Shown here in pieces: positions 11,401-23,291 of a DNA stretch of 64,000 bases. The stretch is from Echinometra lucunter. Its lineage: Eukaryota; Echinodermata; Echinoidea; Camarodonta; Echinometridae. The notes below the pieces were generated by a model, which was not told the DNA's origin, ran no database searches, and worked only from the letters and a program-made list of their open reading frames with translations. The stretch lies in contig CM057154.1 of the NCBI GenBank assembly GCA_029962745.1, positions 19,100,857 through 19,164,856 on the forward strand, given 5' to 3'. Both the position numbers and the translations under genes were made by a program. Every line of letters begins with the position of its first letter. Positions within the stretch are counted from its first letter, which is position 1.

Positions 11401-12380
11401 CATATCTGTGTCACAGGCTCCAGGAATGCTAGAAAATAATGATCAGAGTTCCTTCAAAGACACGAGACCAAATCATTGTCAAGAGCTCGTCGTTCCTGGG
11501 AAAGCAAACAAAATTCCACTGAAAGATCCGCAAGCAGACAAACGTCCCCTAAAGTATCTGGAAACTGACAAACATTCTGAAAAGGATCTGAGCCGCAAGG
11601 AATCGTGTGATGATGGACTTGGTAATAATGCTGGATCGGAGAGTGAGCCCCTTGATGGTGAGACTAGTTGCTCTGGTGGAGATCGTAAGCAATCTCAGAC
11701 ATGCGATAAAACCTACTTGAAACCTTCCAAACGCAAGAAACACAAACGAAGGAAGAAGAACGAGGAAACTCTATCCCTAATCCCACTTGTCTCTCCTCAT
11801 ATGAGAGTTGATAAATCTAGAGAGAGGCCTGGCTCCAAATCCTGGCCGCAAGGAGCGAATCGATTTGGAGATTATCCCGGTCATAAGTACGATTATTCAT
11901 CCGCTTGGTATTTGAATGGTGCCGCACATGGTCCAACATGGTTCACCGGCAGAATACCCTCTTATACGGATTTTGGGTGGTACTATCCATAGAACTTGAT
12001 CATAGGAAGGCAGACTGTCCGCGGAGAATTTAAGAAGTCTCATTGATTTGCGGATAACTTGCGTTAATGTTTAACACGCTTGCCGATAGGGTTCCCAGCT
12101 CTCCTTTTAGTCAGGGTAAAGCTAGATGATTTATTCACTATTTCCAGGTAAGCAACTTTGGGATATATCACCGAAACTATAGAGAATAAAAAAAATTTAA
12201 AAAAAATAAGGAAGTCAATGCCCCTCCCCCCCCCCCCCCCCCTTGCACACTCTCTAATATTTTATCACACTTCCAAATTGCTTGTCGACAGTTTGATCGG
12301 TTGGAAGGCATTTTAGTGTGCAAATCAATCTCTTTCATATGATTTAAGTTTTGAAATCATCAGGGAAGAGTTGGGGTATG

Positions 12381-12419
<39 letters not shown>

Positions 12420-14092
12420 AATGCTGCGAATGTGAAACCAAGTCGAACCACATCTATTTCATGGAAAATACTGTGGTCCTAAAAAGGTCAAAACCTAATT
12501 TATTGATCCTCCACGTCTTAAACAAGACATACGTCGCATCTCACAAATAGAGTGATTTTATGTAGAAAGTCTAGACTGAAGAAACATGGCGTCAGTATAA
12601 AAAAAAGACTAAAGAAAGTAAATCTACATTGCATCATTTCTTGCTAACATAGTAGAGTACTACAAGCTTAAAGTAGTCCGCACTGCAGATTTTATTTTGT
12701 ATGCATGTTTAAACCATTCATTTTGAAAACTGTAATCGAATGATATGTAAAAGTTCACAAATTTACATGCGAAAAAGATATTTTGTCAAAGTAGTGTTTA
12801 CTATATATATCCTTACATAAGACTTTAATAATGTGCGATGTCTTACTACTACTCAAATTGTACCTCCCTCATTTTCTAAATGATTTTTTTTTTACATGTA
12901 CTGTTAAGAGTGGAAGTTGCACACATGGCCGTTTTTCTTTATGTGATCTAATTTGTAAAATTTCTAAAGTGATGTTTTGCTAGGTACATTGCAAAGTGAT
13001 ATTTTGTACACAACAGACTTTCCATGTACATGTATTCCTCTACTAGTTCAGAGATTTCAGCAAACATGTTTTACTTGAAAGTTGTATCATCGATGTACTC
13101 CCGTTTGGAAAGAATAGACAGATTTTAGTAATTTGTCTTGAGAAGTACCTATTAATCATTCTAAACCTTTTTTCTCATTTATGGTAATTGTGACATATCC
13201 TTATTTTATTGAGACAAAATATTAATAATAATAACTATTTGCGACCCTGAAAAAATATTTCAGGGGCCATTTTAAAAAAATAGTTTTTTAGCGTCACAAA
13301 GGGATCTAAGAGTCCATTTACTCCTTCGCTGAATACCGTATATCTTAAACGTACGGTTGTAACACTAGATTTCATTATCATTTTTGTGCAGTAAACCAGA
13401 GGGGGAAAAAAAGTACTTTGATTTAATCATATGAAATTAGTGTTTTCCCCCTTCCTTTGTCAAGTTTGATCTTTGGGTGAATAGATATCTGATTTAGTTC
13501 ATGGTCCAGGTTACAGTATGCCTTCGTTTTGTAAGCCTTTTGCTTATACATGTAACAGTGTATAATGTGACACCGGAGGTAAGAAAAAAATTCATGTTAC
13601 CTTGATGTTATTTGATAAAGTACGGAAATGTTTTGGGGTTGTTTCGTTCTTGTTCTTGTTCTTGTTCTTTTCCTCTTTATTAAGTGGAATTTAAAAAGAT
13701 GAAGTAGGAGTGACCATTCGTTGAGATCTCTGCCAATGTTAAAGTAAGACCTACATTTTATTCTTCTGGTTATTCTTGTTCTCATGTGTTGTCAAACATT
13801 CACATAGACCATTTGAAATTGAGAACTTGATTTGTTTTATCAGGGATCGAGGAAGGGTCCCCTTGTTTTGAAATACTCTTGGTAATGTAGTACTAGCTAT
13901 TTGGCCAGTTGGGGTCTTGTATGATGCCATTGCTCTTGCAATGTTTGTTATTTCCTAATGCAGACATTTTCCCAGTTTGTTATTCCGTGCAAATGCCTTT
14001 CGTTTTTTATATTCGGTAAATTTATTTTCCATTAAAATTTATTTTCCATTACAGAAGTACATAATTTATTTGGAACTATGTTCTGGGCCCTT

Positions 14093-14221
14093 CTTCATTA
14101 AAAGTTGCTATGATAGCCACTCCTGCTGGAATGGTAACTACCATGGCAACAGTGAAAATTCTGCTTCCTGATTGGCTTTTATAATGAAAGTTGCCATAAC
14201 TTTTTATGAAATGGGGCCCTG
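14093..14221. mobile_element. 129-bp palindromic MITE in the copy A flank
   Basis: Inverted ends CTGGGCCCTTCTTCATTAAA and the complement of TTTTTATGAAATGGGGCCCTG, with an internal palindrome. Copy B has the uninterrupted site (ACTATGTTCTGATTTTCGG, about 35200). The insertion is therefore younger than the duplication. Confidence 0.8.
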
Positions 14222-14289
14222 ATCTTTCTGCTGTAATGTGCACGTTTTTTCCTTCCATAAGAATGAACACTCTTTCTTTTCTCCTTTCA

Positions 14290-14327
<38 letters not shown>

Positions 14328-14432
14328 TGTCTGTCTTTTCCCATGCACTCTTAGCTTTCCCATTCTACCTGTGTCGGTGCTTTCACTAGTTATCAAACAC
14401 CACTTTAATTACAGTGTTTTTGTATTAATTTC

Positions 14433-14438
14433 AATAAA
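14433..14438 (+). terminator. Candidate polyadenylation signal, copy A
   Basis: AATAAA within TTTCAATAAACACC, 2.4 kb beyond the copy A stop. The paralogous position in B (35726-35731) is also AATAAA, so the hexamer is conserved between the copies. Confidence 0.35.
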
Positions 14439-15279
14439 CACCTGAACACAGCGTTGATTTCCGAAGTGGATGCAAACTTTGACTGTGCTTTATTCATGTA
14501 CATGTACTTATATGACTACAGTGTACAAATAGTTTTTGAACAGAAATAAGCACCTGTTAACTGATGTATCCCTGTGGTCCGTATGATATTTTGTGATGCT
14601 GAATGTCCTCAGAATGTTTGTCACAGTTTAGCATCTTAAAAAAGGTATTACACTGCATATCTTCATTTCTTTATGCAGACTTATAGTGGCAGATCCATTA
14701 TTTTTCTTGCCTCGGAAGGGGACGCAACGGCCCAAAATTCTCTTGAAATTTCTGGTATCCCTTAGAATGTACATGTATTTTTTAGAGTGAATTTGCTCCT
14801 TGGCCACAATAAAGGGAAATCTACTTAATGCGTACTCACGACATGACATAAGCTTTACTTTTTGCTTGGGACCCGTACCCGTGCCCCCCCCCCCCCACCC
14901 CTTGCCTTGGACTAGACTCGCCACTTGGTATATTTCAAAATTCAAACTGTTGTGCACAATGTACTTGTATTACTTTCAAATAACAAGTATTAAAAAATTT
15001 TATTACCTTTTTTAAATGACGGGGATCTATTTAGGTGTTATTTAAAAAAAAAAATATATGGACCGGCTTTCTGACGACTGATATGGACTTTTCTCTAAAC
15101 TGGGTCGATATGATTTGAAAATTGACCTGCTCAGATGTCTTGTATGGATAATAATTAATAGTTCCTGTATATATTATACTTTGAAACTTTTAGACTCGTA
15201 TTTTTACACTATAACCCTTATGTTTATCCCATTTTCAAGTATCAAAATGTTAACCAATGCCTTTAACATTCAGGGTGGG

Positions 15280-15480
15280 AAACTAGTTGATGGGCAAAAG
15301 AGAAGAGGGGCCAACAGGTGGTTACAAGGACAGAGGGTGGTACTGATCCATTGTCTTCTTTCTATTTAAAGATGGGGAAATTCCACTATATATGCAAAAT
15401 AAAAGAAAAACAATACAAAAAATGAACTGAAAGAATAAAATCACAGTGTCCTCACGTCCAGTAAACATCATGGCTATCAC
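15280..15480. repeat. Dispersed repeat, copy 1
   Basis: Shares GGGCAAAAGAGAAGAGG, CCAACAGGT, GTTACAAGGACA, ATGAACTGAAAGAAT and GAACATCATGGCTAT-like strings, in order, with 16830-17020. Same orientation, about 1.55 kb apart. No coding content. Confidence 0.7.
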
Positions 15481-15683
15481 CTCCAAAGCCCCCCTCCCCG
15501 GTTTTGTCGAAAGGGTGCGTTGGGAGCGTCAGTTCAGAAAGCGCTACCGAACGGCACAACCGGGGGGGGGGGGGGGCGTTTCTGAATTAACGCGTGAAGA
15601 TGGTCAATTGTTGTCATTAATATTATATAAGAAAAAAAATCCAAACGCACATTTTCGTCAAAAACCGGGGGGAGGGCTTTAGA

Positions 15684-15924
15684 CATGGCCGTACGCAACG
15701 GGGGGGGGGGGGTGGCAATTGAAATTTTGAAAACTAACAATATTTTACCAAAATTTTTCAAAAAAATCCACGAAAAATGTGCACCAAATCCTTCAATTTC
15801 ACTTTTAAAAATGCAAAAGCGCCCTCGTGACCAGCACGGTCGCTTTGCTCCCTCGCTTTTGAGCTTCTTCGAAAATTTTTACGTGACTTGCCCCCCTAGG
15901 AAAAAATTTCTGCGTACGGCCCTG
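15684..15924. mobile_element. 241-bp hAT-like MITE with perfect TSD
   Basis: Ends CATGGCCGTACGCA (15684) and TGCGTACGGCCCTG (ending 15924), flanked by identical GCTTTAGA at 15676-15683 and 15925-15932. It has no transposase. Confidence 0.92.
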
Positions 15925-15985
15925 GCTTTAGACGAAAGCACATTTACAGACAACCTCAAATGGCTCCCAAACGTGTAAAATTACT

Positions 15986-15986
15986 G

Positions 15987-16032
<46 letters not shown>
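15986..16032. repeat. Poly-T tract
   Basis: About 47 consecutive T, possibly the poly-A end of a minus-strand retroelement. No such element could be recognised in 16033-16830, which shows no supported feature. Confidence 0.8.
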
Positions 16033-16034
<2 letters not shown>

Positions 16035-16829
16035 TGTTACCAATTTCCTGTAGTGAAGAATCCAAGAGCTGGATGGTGCTGTAAATTGCGCGCCGGCTTC
16101 TGAGCTTGAAATTCCATTATTCTGCTATTTCAAAGCAGTACATCTAGCCATTCTTGCGTGCTGATACGTGAAGGCATGCAGAGAGCGACACGATGTCCTT
16201 TCATATTGTGCATTATGGATCAAATATAAAAATCTATTATCCTTTTCATTTCTCTCAACGTTGTTGATACACGTACCATTAAAAACTAATATTACCGTCA
16301 AGCTTAGACTTTGCGCCCTTTCTCTCATTCGAAGTGGCTTATGCTTGGTCAAACGTACAATATCGCCAAATATTTTGATATCATTAAACATGTAGGGACC
16401 CGAAGCTATCCATTCTCTAAAATTTCCTACAAATACTCTGATACTTTTTTCATGAGATTTTTTCCAACTGTCATGTTTTTCTGAGACACAATATTCTCAA
16501 TATACACATGTCGGTAAAGTTTACACAAAATATAAACGAGAGAATTTTACTGAAAGAAATATATGCTGGTATTAAAGAAGTGCATATATTGTCAGTTTAA
16601 GTCCTCCAAGCCAATGAGCAATGCAAAATAAAACAATACATCAGCAAACAAAAAGAAAAATTTTGACGAATGATTTGGATTATGTAAAGAAATGACTTGT
16701 ATTTCAGGTCTTTTGTGTAGAAGAAGGCAAATTATGTTGTTGTTTTTTGCATGATTTCGGTTCATCTGAATCCACATTTTCCACTCTAAGTTTTTCGTAA
16801 ATTGTTTTTAATTTTTACGAAGGGAAATT

Positions 16830-17020
16830 GATTGCTGGGAAAAAGAGAAGAGGTACCAACAGGTTACAAGGACATTGGGTGGTACTACTCCATTGTCTTG
16901 TCTCCTTTTGTAGCTGGGGAATTCCACGATCTATAATAAAAAGAGAAAAGGAAAAAAATGAACTGAAAGAATGAAATGACAATGTCTTCAGGTCCAGTGA
17001 ACATCATGGCTATGATGCTG
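16830..17020. repeat. Dispersed repeat, copy 2
   Basis: Second copy of the 15280-15480 repeat, in direct orientation. It runs into the palindrome that follows. Confidence 0.7.
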
Positions 17021-17054
17021 GGTTTACACTGGGCCACAATGTCCATGATGTCAA

Positions 17055-17330
17055 CGGTTCACACTATGAACATGGAGGACAAAGAAAGCGGGCAAAATAA
17101 ACAACCTCTCATTCCACCCTTCACAATGGTTCTGGTAGTCAAAAGAACATCCCTTCACAGCTATTATGTTTAATCACGTAGTTCCAGGTGAATATGCATG
17201 TGACGCCTGTTCCACATAATAGCAGTGAAGGGGTGTTCTTTTGACTACCAGAACCATTGTGAAGGGTAGAATCAGGGGTTGTTTATTTTGTCCGCTTTCT
17301 TTGTCCGTCATGTTCATAGTATCACAAAGT
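17055..17330. repeat. Long palindrome (arms ~115 bp)
   Basis: The left arm (about 17055-17170) and right arm (about 17210-17330) are reverse complements. For example GGTTCTGGTAGTCAAAAGAA faces TTCTTTTGACTACCAGAACC, with ACATAATAGC at the inner edge and CATGTTCATAGT at the outer edge. It could form a stable hairpin with a ~40-base loop. Likely a foldback MITE. Confidence 0.85.
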
Positions 17331-17674
17331 GTGGAGCTCCGGGAATTATTTTATTGGGGGGGGGGGCTTTACAATAAATTATTAATATTAAAAACAAATG
17401 AGTTTTTACATTTTTTGAAGACATTGATGGATCGCTGGTTGGGGAGTGTTTAGGGTCGTTGATTCCACAGTTTGGGAGCAGCAGATGAAAATGTTTTGTC
17501 ACCAAGTATGGCCAGCATCTTGGAAGTAGGATAGTTCAGTGTGATACCTTGCGAGGAGCGGAGGGTGTTCCGATGATCTTGAAGGAGCTTGGTGGAATCG
17601 TGATGGACGTAGGCCCCTGGGAACGATTTTTTTTTTCACAAGGGTGCTGAGCCCCTTTTGGTCTTATCATCCAA

Positions 17675-18060
17675 CATGGTCTGATCCCATTTCGTCTATA
17701 ACCGGTTCGTCTAGTAACCATTTGGTCTAATTACCACTTGCCCCATTTACCATATCGTCTAATTTCCAGTCAGGCTATACCAATTTCGTTGAATGGCCAC
17801 CGTGGGTCTAACACCTGATTAGATGAAATGGTAATATACCAACATGGATATTAGGCGAAATGAGGAGATCTAAGTAGACGAAGTGGCAATTAGACCTTTT
17901 GATCATTAGACAAAATGACAATTAGCCCAAGTGGGTATTAGACCAAGTGATGACTGGACCGAACGGCAATTAGACCAAATGGGTTTAGCCATAGTGGTGT
18001 TAGACGATCTGGAGATTAGACCAAATGCTATTAGACAAAGTGACTATAAACCAAAATATG
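17675..18060. repeat. Degenerate ~17-bp minisatellite with dyad symmetry
   Basis: Short units around ATTAGACCAAATGGCA, very variable. In the left half (17675-17790) they read mostly as the complement (TTTCGTCTAATTACC). In the right half (17820-18060) they read directly (AATTAGACCAAATGG). The array thus has a centre of symmetry near 17805. Confidence 0.8.
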
Positions 18061-18219
18061 AGGCATATTATAGGGTGAATCCAGGATTTTATATCGGAGA
18101 AGAAGATTGTTTATTCACACAAGCAGTACGTGTTGAATTATGGTTTGGGGGTTGCGCTATGAAAGAAAAAAGGAAATAGGAAAATGAAGGATAACAATTG
18201 AAATGGGGCCAATCGGCTC

Positions 18220-18709
18220 ATGGGCGTACAGGGGCAGGGTTTCAAGCCCCCAAAAGAACTATAAGGGCGGGAGACACAGAAGGGCATGTCCCACCCCCCC
18301 CCCCCATTTTGGAAGTCTTGTATTTCATGTAATAGGCTCTGTAGGGGACAACTTCTAATAAAGCACGCATATTTGCTTTAGATTATGATTCCGATTGGCA
18401 AAAACTGTCATTATTGGACATATCGACTATTTTTCGCGCGGATCTCGGTGAGGCTGTGTTTGTCATGTTTGTTTCAAGGTATAATCATAGGCCATAACTC
18501 TACATGGTATGGACATAGACATTTCACACCGTATACGGTGTAGGAAAACGGCAACCCCATGTGTCCCCCGTCCAGCATGTTGTCACTAATCCCCCTCGCC
18601 CCCCCCCCCCCCCCCGGTGAATTGTAATTGACTAGTACCTGTAGAAGTAACCAAAGTACATTGTTTCATTCAACAGATTGTGAGCTGGGACATGTACGTG
18701 CGATTTAAG
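18220..18709. other. Intergenic, fragment of a G/C-run element
   Basis: 18220-18310 begins CATGGGCGTACAGGGGCAGG and ends in a C run, resembling one end of a TIR element, but no partner end was found. The remainder shows no supported feature. Confidence 0.4.
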
Positions 18710-20498
18710 CATGGGTGTCGATTTTCATTCGTGGTCGGGGGGGGGGGGGGATGATTGACACCGAATATCGTTGGCGAGCCGAGCAAAATGACCGAGCACG
18801 GGGGGAGGGGGGGTGCGGGGGTTCAAACGTGATGGATTGATTAAGCGATGGAACATAACAGGATGTCGCTATAACAATTTGAAAGGGGAGTATATATATA
18901 TATATATATATATATACGACGTATTACAGTTTCGCTGCATTCTAAAGTGAGATTTACAGGCACCAGAACGTTTTGCGAAGGATGCGAATGTCGAAAAAAT
19001 TGTATGCTTCGAAAATTCGCCAAACTTGGGAGGGGGTTCGGAAATGTTGTCAGTTATTGTTCGAGGGATGCGGGAAACGTTTGCAAAAATGTCAAAATTT
19101 TTTCATAAATTCTGCTGAAGTAAAACGAACAACTGGCAACGCTTCCGAACCCCCGCGCATGTGTAATGAGGACCTGTCTACGCCAATTAATGCGCCACAC
19201 AGAAAATCGTTTTCAAAAATATCGCAGAGGTAGATCCTCATTACTTTAATGGAACGTTTAGAGAACGTCAAAGATTTTTCATTTAATTTTTGAGAAATAT
19301 CATTTTTACGAGTATAAACCACCCTGTTTTTTATTTTGCTATTGAAATATACTTGGGCCTATAAAATACTTGACATGCCTGTATTTGGCAGTTAACCTCC
19401 CTAGAGTCCTTGCCGAATATGACTCTAGCTCCGTCACAGGTCCGATCAGGTCCGATTGTTTAATGTGCCAAACTACCGTGTGTCTGAATATAACGAGCGA
19501 CGAGCGAGCAAGACAAAAACACACACGCACACATACACTCTTTTGATGATACTTGTAATGTTATATTTCGTGATCAAAATAAACTTGTATGATATTTAGA
19601 TACGGGATAGTTGGGGAAGGCAAACGAATTGAGCATGCAAGCGAGTTGACCTAATGATACTGCAATCTCATAGGCCTGTACGTGCAGCGAGCGAGGAAAA
19701 ATTTACACTCTTTGGTACACGTACGCTTAAAATACCTATTATCAGTCAAAACTGATATGATGCTTTATGGCTCATCGCTTGCCATCCAAAACCATTCTGT
19801 TTCTACGAGCGAAATGATTTTTAATATGTAGAACTGCTACCCAATCTTCTTGCAAGCAGCGAGGATAGTTGGAAACTCGCGCCGAACATACTGTGACGTT
19901 CGGACATTGCTTGGAAAATAGGAGTCCTTGCTGATCTAAAATATCTATTTTTCATGATTTTATGATCAAGCGGAGCGAGCAAGCAAGAAAATGAAACATT
20001 TTTTTTTAAATACTGAGAACCGGTTCCATTGTATTGTTACTCCATTTCCATGATTATGTACAGTACACTTTGTGGGCATATTCCTTTCTCATTTTGATAT
20101 GATAACAATAGGCTGTTGGTCACACTGAGGCATTTTCCTCCTGAAAATTCATCGTTTTATTTAGGTCAACTTGCCGCTCGATTTCTTGCAGTGATGTCAT
20201 TACCCCTGTCATAAGATATTATTGCAACCGTTGGTTAAGAGACTGAAAATGCGAACAAGCGAAGCGAGGGAGAGCTTCCAGGGTTTTTGAAAACAAAAAG
20301 AAACGTATTTCTTTTCATTTTTTCTTTACTCTTTCCTTTTCTTTTCCTTGTTTGTCTTTTTAGGGGATAAACAGGGGGCCATGTCATTTTTGATGGTGAA
20401 TTATATTGGGGATGATAATACAGGCCATTCCCCTACCTGACATATATTCCCCCCCCCCCCCCCCCCCCCCCACTCTATCCCCCAGATTGACACCCGTG
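18710..20498. mobile_element. GGGTGTCGAT-TIR element, copy 1 (~1.8 kb)
   Basis: Starts CATGGGTGTCGAT and ends ATTGACACCCGTG. The same ends and subterminal sequence (GCCGAATATC, GGCGAG, GATAATACAGGCCAT) occur in the larger copy at 47684-51025. There is no clear target duplication here and no ORF of note. The interior is built from irregular ~150-bp units punctuated by GCGAGC-type strings and has a (TA)n at about 18893-18916. Confidence 0.75.
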
Positions 20499-21146
20499 CA
20501 AGAAAGATCCATTTGCTCTGATGGATGGCTCGACATCTTCTGCGCCAATCACAAGAACAATGATTATTTCAATATTTTTGAACGTGAATCCTTGATTTCC
20601 AAATTTTTGGGATGAAATATCTGAAAACCCCTGATGTGCAAATTTACTGGGGGTACTCACTACCTCCTTTCTAAAGAAGAGCGGGAGCAGACAAGGAACG
20701 ATGACAAGAAACGTCGAATATTCCGCGCCTCCCTGCACCCTCCCCCTCACTTTACTGCCCCCTTGATTAAATCCTATCTACTCCACTATCCTATACCGAT
20801 ACTACCGGATACTAAAACATGATTCTTCAACATAATTCCCTGGATTTATCATCAGTAATCGATCCAAACACAATTTTAGCCTCAGTTTTGATCTAGAATA
20901 TACGTCAATAGAAATTAATCATACAAATTTTTAAATCACATGTAAAACTAACTGTAAACTGTAAAGAATGTCTGAAATTGAAAAACTACAAAAAATGAAA
21001 TAAAATAAAAATGAAAAACTCGCTGTTGTGTCTATGACGGTTTCGAGAAACGCGCCTTATTAGTAACGTGATTATGTGAAATTCCCCAAGCATTCTATTT
21101 ATAGTAACCTTGGATAAAAGCCAGCGCTCATTCACACTATTATCGC
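20499..21146. other. Intergenic
   Basis: AT-rich sequence between two transposable elements. No gene, repeat or RNA supported. Confidence 0.5.
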
Positions 21147-22079
21147 CAGTGGCGTAGACAGGTTCTTACACCTGGGGGGGATGATTTGCCGTTCACGAGA
21201 AATCGAGGATCAATTTCGTATACAGATACACATACACCCACACGCACCCCCACAACTCACACCCACACACACACGCACACGTACACACACACCCACACCC
21301 GAATGCACAGACATAAATAGATAGGGCGGCGGAGCGTCTTTCAAAGTGGGGGGGGGGGGTACTAGCGAAAAAGGGCACTTTTGGGGAAAAAAAGGGGGCC
21401 CTTACAAAAGCTGAACACGAGAAGGAAAATATACCCTTACATTCTATTTAACACACTTTTAAAGTGCATTTTGACATACTTTTACACGAACTACTTTGCA
21501 CTATTATTGTATACTGCTCTGTCTTACTCAATTGTGAGCGAGCGAAGCGAGCGAACAAAAATTGCTAGGTATTTTTGCTGAAGGGCATGGTATTTGCAGT
21601 ATATTTCGAGTGGCCTATAATGATAAAGGCTTCCGGAAATTCATTTTATTCGTGTTCCATTGCAAATTTCTTCCATTTACTCTGTATATAGTTTTCCATA
21701 TAGTGACAAAGCTATAATGTTTAAATGCATTAGTGAGGTCTCATAGCTACCGATCATTTTTTATCAGAGAAAATATTCAAATTGAATGGGGTTTTGAGCA
21801 CAATACCATCAGGAACTTAAGAGAACATATAAGACTTTATGGTTACAACACACTTGAACTGCCTTGAGTGAAATATCATAAGTACGAACGAGCGTAGCGA
21901 GCGAGCTTTAGAGAGAAAAAGTAGAAAAATACCCCCCAATAAAGGGGCACCGTTCCTTCTAATTACAGTTGTGGGAAGCACTTGCCCGAATGGAAAAGGG
22001 ACACTATCAGAAAACAAATTGGCGCTAATTGCCCTTATCTTACATGAACAGATGCAGAAATTGGACATACTAGAAAGGA

Positions 22080-22500
22080 AAAGGGGCACTTATCAGAAGT
22101 AAATGAGGGCATGTATCAGATTTCAAATGGGGCACTTATTAGGGGTGAAAAGGGGCAATCTGCAGAAGAGAAATTGCACTGTGAAAAACGAAAAGAGGTA
22201 GTGAAAGGGGATAATAATCACATTTTAAAAGGGACATTCATTTGAAGTGTAAGAGGCGCACTTCTCAGAAGGGAACAGAGCGCTATTAAAAGGGAAAGGC
22301 ATAAAAGAGCGCATTTCTGTAGATTTTAAGAAGGGTAACTTATCTGAAACGAAAAGCGGCACATAATTGGAAAGCGAAAGGGCACTTGATCAACAAAGAA
22401 AATGGGCCCTTCTAAGATAAAAGAAGGGCACTGAGCAGGTTTGAAAGGCGGCATTTTTGTTGGGAAAAAAGGGGCACTTTTCGGGTGCTTCGAAAAGTGG
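22080..22500. repeat. Degenerate ~30-bp minisatellite
   Basis: Units of the form AAAAGGGGCACTTATCAGAAG recur about 13 times with strong divergence, all in one orientation, inside the hAT-like element. Confidence 0.75.
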
Positions 22501-22754
22501 GGGGGGGGGGGGAGACACTGTGCACCCGGCCCCCCCCCCCCCCCCCCCGGGAGCGCCGCCTCTGTAAATTGAAGATCTACGCATCGTGACAAGCGTATAT
22601 AGAATATGGACAGACATACATATTATTGCATATTTACATCACGCTATCTTTTTTTTTAATTTTGTTATTACACCACTTCAGAAAAACTGAGACGGCGCCG
22701 AAATTACCCAAAAGTAATATAAATAACTACATAAATAAGAATAATGATAATTGA

Positions 22755-22775
22755 TAATAATAATAATAATTAATG

Positions 22776-22839
<64 letters not shown>

Positions 22840-22870
22840 TAATAATAATAATAATAATAATAATGTTGTT
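22755..22870. repeat. (TAA)n microsatellite with TGA variants
   Basis: A trinucleotide run of AAT with interspersed GAT, inside the hAT-like element. Confidence 0.9.
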
Positions 22871-23158
22871 ATTGTTATAATGATAATGTAAGCAAACATC
22901 CTTCCCTAAAACCTGGGGGGATGATTGTACATGTCATCCCCCCCACCTTGTGAGGTGGGGGGGATGCATACCCCTCATCCCCCCCGCTGTCTACGCCCCT
23001 GATTATCGCTTACCCAGTTATGACGAGAATAACTATACCTGGGCGCAGTTATAGTCTCGTTCTGGACGTTTTTTTTTTTTTTTTTTATCTCTCTCCACCT
23101 CCCTGTTGCCCGTACCCTCTGTGCGTCCGGCCCGCGTACCGTGCGAAAGCCCTGATTC

Positions 23159-23240
23159 ACTCACCCCGCAAATTCACCTTCCTCGAAAAAAATTTCCCTA
23201 AACTTTTTTCGAGGAAGGTGAATTTGAGGGAATGAGTGGA
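23159..23240. repeat. Perfect-stem hairpin
   Basis: AAATTCACCTTCCTCGAAAA faces TTTTCGAGGAAGGTGAATTT across a loop of only a few bases, with further pairing outward (CTCAC / GAGTG). Confidence 0.85.
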
Positions 23241-23291
23241 CGTCTCTCCATCAACGATGATTCGCATAGGGATTGGGTATCTTATATGATT

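Larger units (their letters stand above)
5149..12033 (+). pseudogene. Copy A: broken SGNH-domain / zinc-knuckle gene with tandem expansions
   Basis: A degenerate paralogue of the intact gene at 28237-32253. The ATG at 5149 matches the start of copy B. The N-terminal domain is read at 5149-5402, is frameshifted, then resumes at 5434-5703. The Lys-rich middle is split by many frameshifts and stops (5704-8910). The later part is open in long pieces: 8911-9528, 9569-10549 and 10718-11992. It encodes three SGNH-like domains in tandem (near 9451-9950, 10090-10600, 10890-11400) where B has one. The C-terminal knuckle is damaged: its first cysteines are lost, and LDHRKADCPRRI is readable in another frame up to a stop at 12033. 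The middle also carries a 367-bp duplication and a threefold ~480-bp repeat. Most likely a pseudogene. Uncorrected long-read indels could explain some single-base shifts but not all the in-frame stops. Confidence 0.85.
12034..14990 (+). other. 3' flank / probable 3' UTR of copy A
   Basis: Non-coding, AT-rich. It aligns in order with the 3' flank of copy B (32254-36430): TCTCATTGATTTG, GCATCATTTC, TCATGTTACCTTGAT, a (CT)n tract, TGATTTCCGAA.TGGATG and CCCTGTGGT.GTATGATATTT occur in both. Candidate AATAAA lies at 14433-14438. (CT)n tracts lie at about 12382-12417 and 14290-14325. Either this is a long 3' UTR or simply the downstream part of the duplicated block. Confidence 0.7.
21147..23001. 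mobile_element. hAT-like element, 1855 bp, perfect 8-bp TSD
   Basis: Ends CAGTGGCGTAGACAG and CTGTCTACGCCCCTG, flanked by identical ATTATCGC at 21139-21146 and 23002-23009. The interior has no transposase. It holds a CA-rich tract (21225-21310), GCGAGCGAAGCGAGC motifs (about 21537, 21889), a degenerate AAAAGGGGCACTT minisatellite (22080-22500), G/C runs and a (TAA)n/(TGA)n tract (22755-22870). It is a large non-autonomous element. Confidence 0.92.

Noticed and set aside
22678..22899. Leucine/isoleucine-rich ORF resembling membrane segments
   Set aside because: It is the (TAA)n/(TGA)n microsatellite read on the minus strand.
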